From assembly GCF_014284275.1 (NCBI RefSeq), contig NZ_JACOFU010000003.1, forward strand, positions 186,001 through 250,000: 64,000 bases of DNA. The letters are read 5' to 3'. Shown here in pieces: positions 58,880 through 64,000 of this stretch (position 1 is the first letter of the stretch; every line of letters begins with the position of its first letter). The translations under genes and the position numbers were made by a program. The notes beneath the pieces are model-generated. The model saw only the letters and a list, made by a program, of their open reading frames with translations, was not told the DNA's origin and did no database searches. This stretch comes from Affinundibacterium amnicola (lineage in GTDB: Bacteria > Pseudomonadota > Gammaproteobacteria > Burkholderiales > Burkholderiaceae_D).

Positions 58880-59287
58880 TTAAGCTATTTCTCCGCCTTG
58901 ACTCGCAGATCGTCCTATCAGCGGATAGAAATACAATTTGCCAGACAATGCCTTGGTTAGCGCAAAGACCCCGAACAAGATGAAGACTGAATGCACACAT
59001 AAGACGTATAAAATTAAAATCATCCACGTACCCACATGCTGCCAATCGCCAAAAAGCAAAATGCCAGCGCTGACTAAGATCAGCATAAAACCAGCACAAA
59101 TACTGGCGCGCATCGCTTGGATTAGATGGCATTGCACCAGCGTCGAGACGTTGTGCCGCTGCTTTTGATAAAGTACCAGCAGCAATACGAAGGCGGCAAA
59201 CGGCAGCAGCAAAATGTTCAACAAATATAGTGTTGCTGCGGTGCTTGCGATTTGAATTTCTTCCTTCGTGGGTTCTAGAATTTTCAT
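58880..59287 (-). CDS. Four-helix membrane protein of the nor cluster
   Basis: A 135-residue protein with about four hydrophobic segments (residues 18-40, 62-82, 88-110) and a short C-terminal SGKLYFYPLIGRS segment like that of DUF4870/Tic20-type proteins. I find no further clue to function. Its start overlaps norQ by 4 bp, so it is co-translated with it. It is probably an accessory membrane factor for NorCB. Confidence 0.65.
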   Translation of the reverse strand: MKILEPTKEEIQIASTAATLYLLNILLLPFAAFVLLLVLYQKQRHNVSTLVQCHLIQAMRASICAGFMLILVSAGILLFGDWQHVGTWMILILYVLCVHSVFILFGVFALTKALSGKLYFYPLIGRSASQGGEIA

Positions 59288-60135
59288 GGCGTTTTGCCTG
59301 ATGATTTGCTACTACTGAAGTGCAATTTAACGACTTCCATTAAAGCTGCGATCGTGTCAAGATCGTCAGTCAAAGGCTCGACCAGTGCGGCGGCGCAGGC
59401 TTCTACCACCGGGCAGCCAGCGGCAATTAAATTCGCGGCATAGACCAGTAAGCGGGTTGAGGCGGCTTCATCTAAATCATGTTGCTTAAGCTGACGGAAA
59501 CGCCGTGCAATATCGACCAAGCGGGTTGCCAATGCCAAATCGATGCCTGCCTCTTTCATCAAAATGCTTTGTTCTAATTCGGCATTGGGATAATCAAACT
59601 GTATTGCCAAAAAGCGTTGACGGGTTGATGGTTTGAGATTCTTCAATAAATTTTGATAGCCAGGGTTATACGACACGACCAACATAAATTCATTCGGGGC
59701 AGCGAGTTCTTCGCCTGTGCGTTCAATCGGCAGAATGCGTCGGTCATCGGTGAGTGGATGCAATACCACGGTGGTGTCTTTGCGCGCTTCGACGATTTCA
59801 TCCAGATAGCAAATGCCGCCCTGACGCACGGCACGCGTGAGTGGGCCATCTGACCACAGAGTTTCACCATCACCAATTAAATGACGACCAACCAGATCCG
59901 CTGCAGTCAGATCATCATGACAAGCGACGGTAATTAAAGGGCGTGCCAATTTCGCTGCCATGTGGGCGACGAATCGAGTCTTGCCACAGCCCGTCGGGCC
60001 TTTGATCAACAATGGTAATTGGCGTTGATAAGCGAGTTCAAACAAGGCGCACTCATTCGCAATCGGTTGATAAAACGGTATTTCCGTTTGCGCTGGAGTG
60101 GGTGCGAGAAATGTCTGATGACTTAAATCGTTCAT
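59284..60135 (-). CDS. norQ: NorQ/CbbQ-family AAA ATPase
   Basis: A 283-residue MoxR-type AAA protein. Walker A is GPTGCGKT (46-53), then ICYLDEIVEARKDT (Walker B) and the C-terminal LVEPLTDDLDTIAAL. With NorD it activates the NO reductase. The gene starts downstream of the norB terminator and of a MITE-like repeat, so it needs its own promoter or read-through. It overlaps the next gene by 4 bp. Confidence 0.93.
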   Translation of the reverse strand: MNDLSHQTFLAPTPAQTEIPFYQPIANECALFELAYQRQLPLLIKGPTGCGKTRFVAHMAAKLARPLITVACHDDLTAADLVGRHLIGDGETLWSDGPLTRAVRQGGICYLDEIVEARKDTTVVLHPLTDDRRILPIERTGEELAAPNEFMLVVSYNPGYQNLLKNLKPSTRQRFLAIQFDYPNAELEQSILMKEAGIDLALATRLVDIARRFRQLKQHDLDEAASTRLLVYAANLIAAGCPVVEACAAALVEPLTDDLDTIAALMEVVKLHFSSSKSSGKTP

Positions 60136-60152
60136 GAAAAACTTTCCTAATA

Positions 60153-60285
60153 TAGGACTTACGCAAAACAGACGCTAGCGTCGTTGTTGTCGCCTCGCCG
60201 TACAGTCGTACTGTCTTCGGCGACACGCCCCCGACTATGGCATTCGAGGGCAGGCTCTAGCTAGCGCAATTTTGCGTAAGTCCTA
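60153..60285. repeat. 133-bp MITE-like inverted repeat
   Basis: TAGGACTTACGCAAAA (60153-60168) is mirrored by TTTTGCGTAAGTCCTA (60270-60285), a perfect 16-bp terminal repeat. The inner arm adds CGCTAGC on both sides with one gap. The centre has CGTACAGTCGTACTG and CGCCT...GGCG pairings. The flanks show CCTAATA on the left and CCTAATA on the right, a possible short target duplication. No gene is inside. It splits norCB from norQ. Confidence 0.8.
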
Positions 60286-60300
60286 ATAACATCGATGCTC

Positions 60301-60338
60301 AAAACTAAAAACGCCCGACGATGTTTTGTCGGGCGTTG
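60301..60338 (-). terminator. norB terminator
   Basis: On the minus strand AACGCCCGAC / GTCGGGCGTT with an 8-base loop and a following TTTTTAGTTTT, 7 bp past the norB stop. Confidence 0.88.
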
Positions 60339-60344
60339 TTCTGC

Positions 60345-61769
<1,425 letters not shown>

Positions 61770-62195
61770 TTAGCCTTCGATATTTGGCGGCCAGTTATTG
61801 GTATTGATCTCTGAGCTATATTTCAGAAACTCGACCAGATCGTTCATTTCTTTTTCATTCAAATTGAACTGCGGCATCTGACGACGACCAGGTGCGCCAG
61901 TTGGCTGTGCTGCCATCCAAGCTTTAATAAATTCTGGACCGCGGCGTTTGTAAACATTGCCGAGTTCAGGCGCAAAATACGCACCTTCGCCAAGCAAAGT
62001 GTGGCAACCGATGCAGTTACGGGTTTCCCAAATCTTCTTGCCACGTATGGCAGATTCAGTCAGGTTGGCACTGTTATCACGCTTGGGTAGCGTATTCATC
62101 GTATCGAATGTGAGTCCGAGAAATAACAGGAAGAAAAATACAGAGCCGCCATAAAAAATATTTCTGGCGGTTGACTTGGTGAACGATGAGTTCAT
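61770..62195 (-). CDS. norC: Nitric oxide reductase subunit C
   Basis: The haem-c subunit of cNOR. It has 141 residues: an N-terminal membrane anchor (about 13-32), the haem site CIGCH at 61-65, and the axial methionine in RRQMPQF (Met107). It receives electrons from a c-type cytochrome, for example the c551 of the nirS unit, and passes them to NorB. norB starts 36 bp downstream. Confidence 0.97.
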   Translation of the reverse strand: MNSSFTKSTARNIFYGGSVFFFLLFLGLTFDTMNTLPKRDNSANLTESAIRGKKIWETRNCIGCHTLLGEGAYFAPELGNVYKRRGPEFIKAWMAAQPTGAPGRRQMPQFNLNEKEMNDLVEFLKYSSEINTNNWPPNIEG

Positions 62196-62298
62196 GTCGT
62201 TTAACCCCTAGTGAATGTAAATCATAAAAAGCGCTGACTTTTCTGAGGGATTTGTCATTGCTAATTGATGTTGTGGATGTTATTTCCCCACGTCACTG

Positions 62299-62340
62299 AG
62301 TGTAGGTGGCTAAGGATTTGCTTTCCTTGACTGCGGTCAA
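62299..62340 (-). promoter_or_regulatory. NnrR-type box and -10 of the norCB promoter
   Basis: TTGACTGCGGTCAA (62327-62340) fits TTGAC-N4-GTCAA exactly, the NnrR/NNR-type form of the FNR-family site. If the activator sits at -41.5, the start is at about 62292 and the -10 falls on TACACT (62304-62299), which matches well. The predicted leader is about 97 bases. This supports activation of norCB by an NO-sensing Crp/FNR regulator that is not in the window. Confidence 0.8.
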
Positions 62341-62583
62341 TTTTGGAAAGATGGCAACAGAATCGCGGTGAATAAACGCTGTGTTTTCAAGCATGCTTTG
62401 AGGCGCATCAAAGCTGATAAAGATTTATGGATAAGCACATTTTTTTCAAGGATATTGATGAATAGCCCGTGATTGAAGAAGCGGACAAATGATGCAAACT
62501 ATTTGTTCTTTCAAGGGCTTTGAAATTTATCAGTAGCACTTCTGTAATGAATTTATAATGTTGATTTTTATAAGGGATACTTT

Positions 62584-63324
62584 ATGGCGATCTATTTAGC
62601 GCGTTTGATGACACTGTTGACGCTCGTTCTTTCTATCGGCAATGCGTATGCCGTTGATAAAAATATTGAAGCGAATGTCGGCGGTACACGTATTGCTATC
62701 CCTGAGCCAAAGAATTATTCAGATCCCTCGCCGATGATCCCGAGTGTGCGCAAGTTTGGCGAGAACATGACGGCTTCGACAAATCGACTGCTTGGTTTTT
62801 TTATGAGTGATGACGATGTTAAGGCTTTACTGGCACAAACCGCGCCGCAATTGCACCGCTACTTCATGGTGCAAACTTTGCGAGCCACCGAAGATACCCT
62901 CATGACTGCGCAAGAATTTTCTGTGGTGCGAGATCAGTTGAAGAATCAATACAAGAAATTGTTCGACGACCATGCCGCACTGATGCAGTCAGAGATTAAT
63001 CGCGCAGTTGATCGTATAACAAAAGATGGTAAAACTAATCAGGCAACAGATCTTAATTTGAAATTAGGAGAGATGAAGGTTCTTGAAGTATTGAGTGATG
63101 ATCGCTATGTTTCCTTGGTCGCAAAAACCTTGGTGCAGGCAACGGTGAATGGCGAAATCAAACAGATTCCTATGGCCTTGGGTATGACGAGCACAATGGT
63201 CAAGGGCAAGGTTATTTACTTCTTCTCTTATGCAAGATTCAATTCCGATGAAGATATTCACTGGATCAAAGCGCAGGTCACCGCGTGGATACCTTTACTG
63301 TTTGCAGCGAATAAGTCCGAGTGA
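62584..63324 (+). CDS. Hypothetical secreted protein
   Basis: A 246-residue protein, divergent from norC, with a signal peptide (residues 1-23, SIGNAYA). The mature part is soluble and mixed in structure; a helical middle (AQEFSVVRDQLKNQYKKL) and IYFFSYARFNSDEDIHW near the end are its clearest features. I do not recognise the family. The 388-bp divergent region holds the norC operator. Whether this gene uses it is not known. Confidence 0.65.
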   Translation: MAIYLARLMTLLTLVLSIGNAYAVDKNIEANVGGTRIAIPEPKNYSDPSPMIPSVRKFGENMTASTNRLLGFFMSDDDVKALLAQTAPQLHRYFMVQTLRATEDTLMTAQEFSVVRDQLKNQYKKLFDDHAALMQSEINRAVDRITKDGKTNQATDLNLKLGEMKVLEVLSDDRYVSLVAKTLVQATVNGEIKQIPMALGMTSTMVKGKVIYFFSYARFNSDEDIHWIKAQVTAWIPLLFAANKSE

Positions 63325-63372
63325 TACATTCACTGAGTAGGTAAGAAGATCGTAAGCAAAGATATCGATGAA

Positions 63373-63411
63373 TAAAAAACGCAGGTTCCATGAAGTATTC
63401 ATAAATCCTGC
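63373..63411 (-). terminator. rlmF terminator
   Basis: On the minus strand GCAGGATTTATGAA / TTCATGGAACCTGC with a short loop, followed by a GTTTTTT run. It lies 18 bp past the rlmF stop, between convergent genes. Confidence 0.8.
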
Positions 63412-63428
63412 TGAAATTTGAGATGCGC

Positions 63429-64000
63429 TTACCAACGTAATTTTGCCCAAGCCGCTTGTTGTACTGGATTGAGAAAAGTCCAGGCAACAAAGCGGCTTTG
63501 TTTTTGGCCTTGTTGCATGTCTATCGTTTTGCTTGCTTGAACTTTTGCCTGCTTTAATGCAGTCTTGATCGCTGGTAAGTTACTCGCTTTTGATACTAGG
63601 CTAGTAAACCAAAAACAGCGGCTTGAAAATGCCTCGCTCTCTTTAATCATATTTTGAATAAAGGAGAGTTCTCCTCCATCGCACCATAATTCGGCATCTT
63701 GCCCACCAAAATTGAGCTTATTCAATTGTTGTGATTGTCCGAGATTACTCCACTTTCTTTGCGTACCTTCCTGAGCATCGGCAAGAGAGTGATGAAAGGG
63801 TGGGTTACACATACTGAAATCAAACCACTCGTCATCGAGAAGCACGTTGCGAAAGTAAGCGCTGCGGTCTGTTTGTAAACGTGTTTGGATCTTGTCGCTT
63901 AGCTGTGGATTAGCGAGCAAAATCTGATCGAGGTTAGCGATGGCATTTGGATTAATATCGCTTGCAATAAATCGCCATTGATAACTTGCGGCACCGATTA
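63429..64000 (-). CDS. rlmF: 23S rRNA (adenine-1618-N6)-methyltransferase, N-terminus outside window
   Basis: Methylates A1618 of 23S rRNA. About 190 residues of the C-terminal part are visible. The frame continues open to the right edge; there the sequence reads IGAASYQWRFIASDINPNAI. The MTase active-site motif is NPPFHHS, preceded by WFDFSMC, and a late SRFVAWTFL segment closes the fold. The start lies beyond base 64000. Confidence 0.93.
   Translation of the reverse strand, partial: IGAASYQWRFIASDINPNAIANLDQILLANPQLSDKIQTRLQTDRSAYFRNVLLDDEWFDFSMCNPPFHHSLADAQEGTQRKWSNLGQSQQLNKLNFGGQDAELWCDGGELSFIQNMIKESEAFSSRCFWFTSLVSKASNLPAIKTALKQAKVQASKTIDMQQGQKQSRFVAWTFLNPVQQAAWAKLRW

Overview
The window looks like chromosome of a denitrification-capable betaproteobacterium of the order Burkholderiales, most likely Oxalobacteraceae-like (Undibacterium is my best guess). 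The basis is protein character and gene order: recA-recX-sucC-sucD, pgk-pyk-fba-purC-purE-purK-sua5, miaB-phoH-ybeY, and the MDDRK-type RecA start. GC content is moderate. No species assignment can be proven from this sequence alone, and no phage, plasmid or CRISPR backbone is visible.

Layout. 1-3.3 kb: 3' part of gltX, tRNA-Ala(GGC), tRNA-Glu(UUC) with a duplicated 3' end, and a sulfotransferase-like gene. 3.3-8.2 kb: SOS-controlled recA, recX, and the succinyl-CoA synthetase genes sucC and sucD. These two are split by a 373-bp element that carries a small GIY-YIG nuclease gene inside 36-bp terminal inverted repeats. 8.3-12.5 kb: a PP2C phosphatase with an FHA protein, and a divergent TfpX/PglL pilin-glycosylation pair without a pilin gene. 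12.5-21.4 kb: a CoA-transferase, moaC, an M48 protease, a probable integron-cassette insertion with one attC-like site, a DUF2946-yheT-NTF2 operon, a zinc-finger protein and azlCD. 21.5-29.7 kb: glycolysis (pgk, pyk, fba), purine synthesis (purC, purE, purK) and sua5, interspersed with long hairpin repeats. 29.8-38.7 kb: an outer-membrane protein, a NarL-type two-component system, a SemiSWEET, a flavin reductase, miaB-phoH-ybeY and a DUF2975/HTH pair.

39-52.4 kb is accessory. An ABC transporter whose permease is fused to an M1-type peptidase is divergent from a LytS/LytTR two-component system. It is followed by a TonB-dependent haem-type receptor, a d1-propeller-like periplasmic protein, and a TetR-controlled PEP-utilising enzyme with the domain layout of rifampicin phosphotransferase.

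52.5-62.4 kb is a partial denitrification island, all on the minus strand: nirS with its c551 donor, then norC-norB and the accessory genes norQ, a membrane protein, a CcoG-like ferredoxin and norD. Together they reduce nitrite to NO and NO to N2O. nirS has an exact FNR-type box (TTGAT-N4-ATCAA) and norC an exact NnrR-type box (TTGAC-N4-GTCAA); the norC box fits a class II activator geometry. The d1-haem synthesis genes and nosZ are not in the window. The right end carries an unknown secreted protein and the 3' part of rlmF.

The most interesting signals are several families of small repeats. The strongest is the GIY-YIG element in sucCD. Others are a 133-bp MITE-like repeat splitting the nor cluster, GTAGGG-type REP pairs, two long hairpin repeats around pyk/fba, and the solo attC with its two unknown genes.
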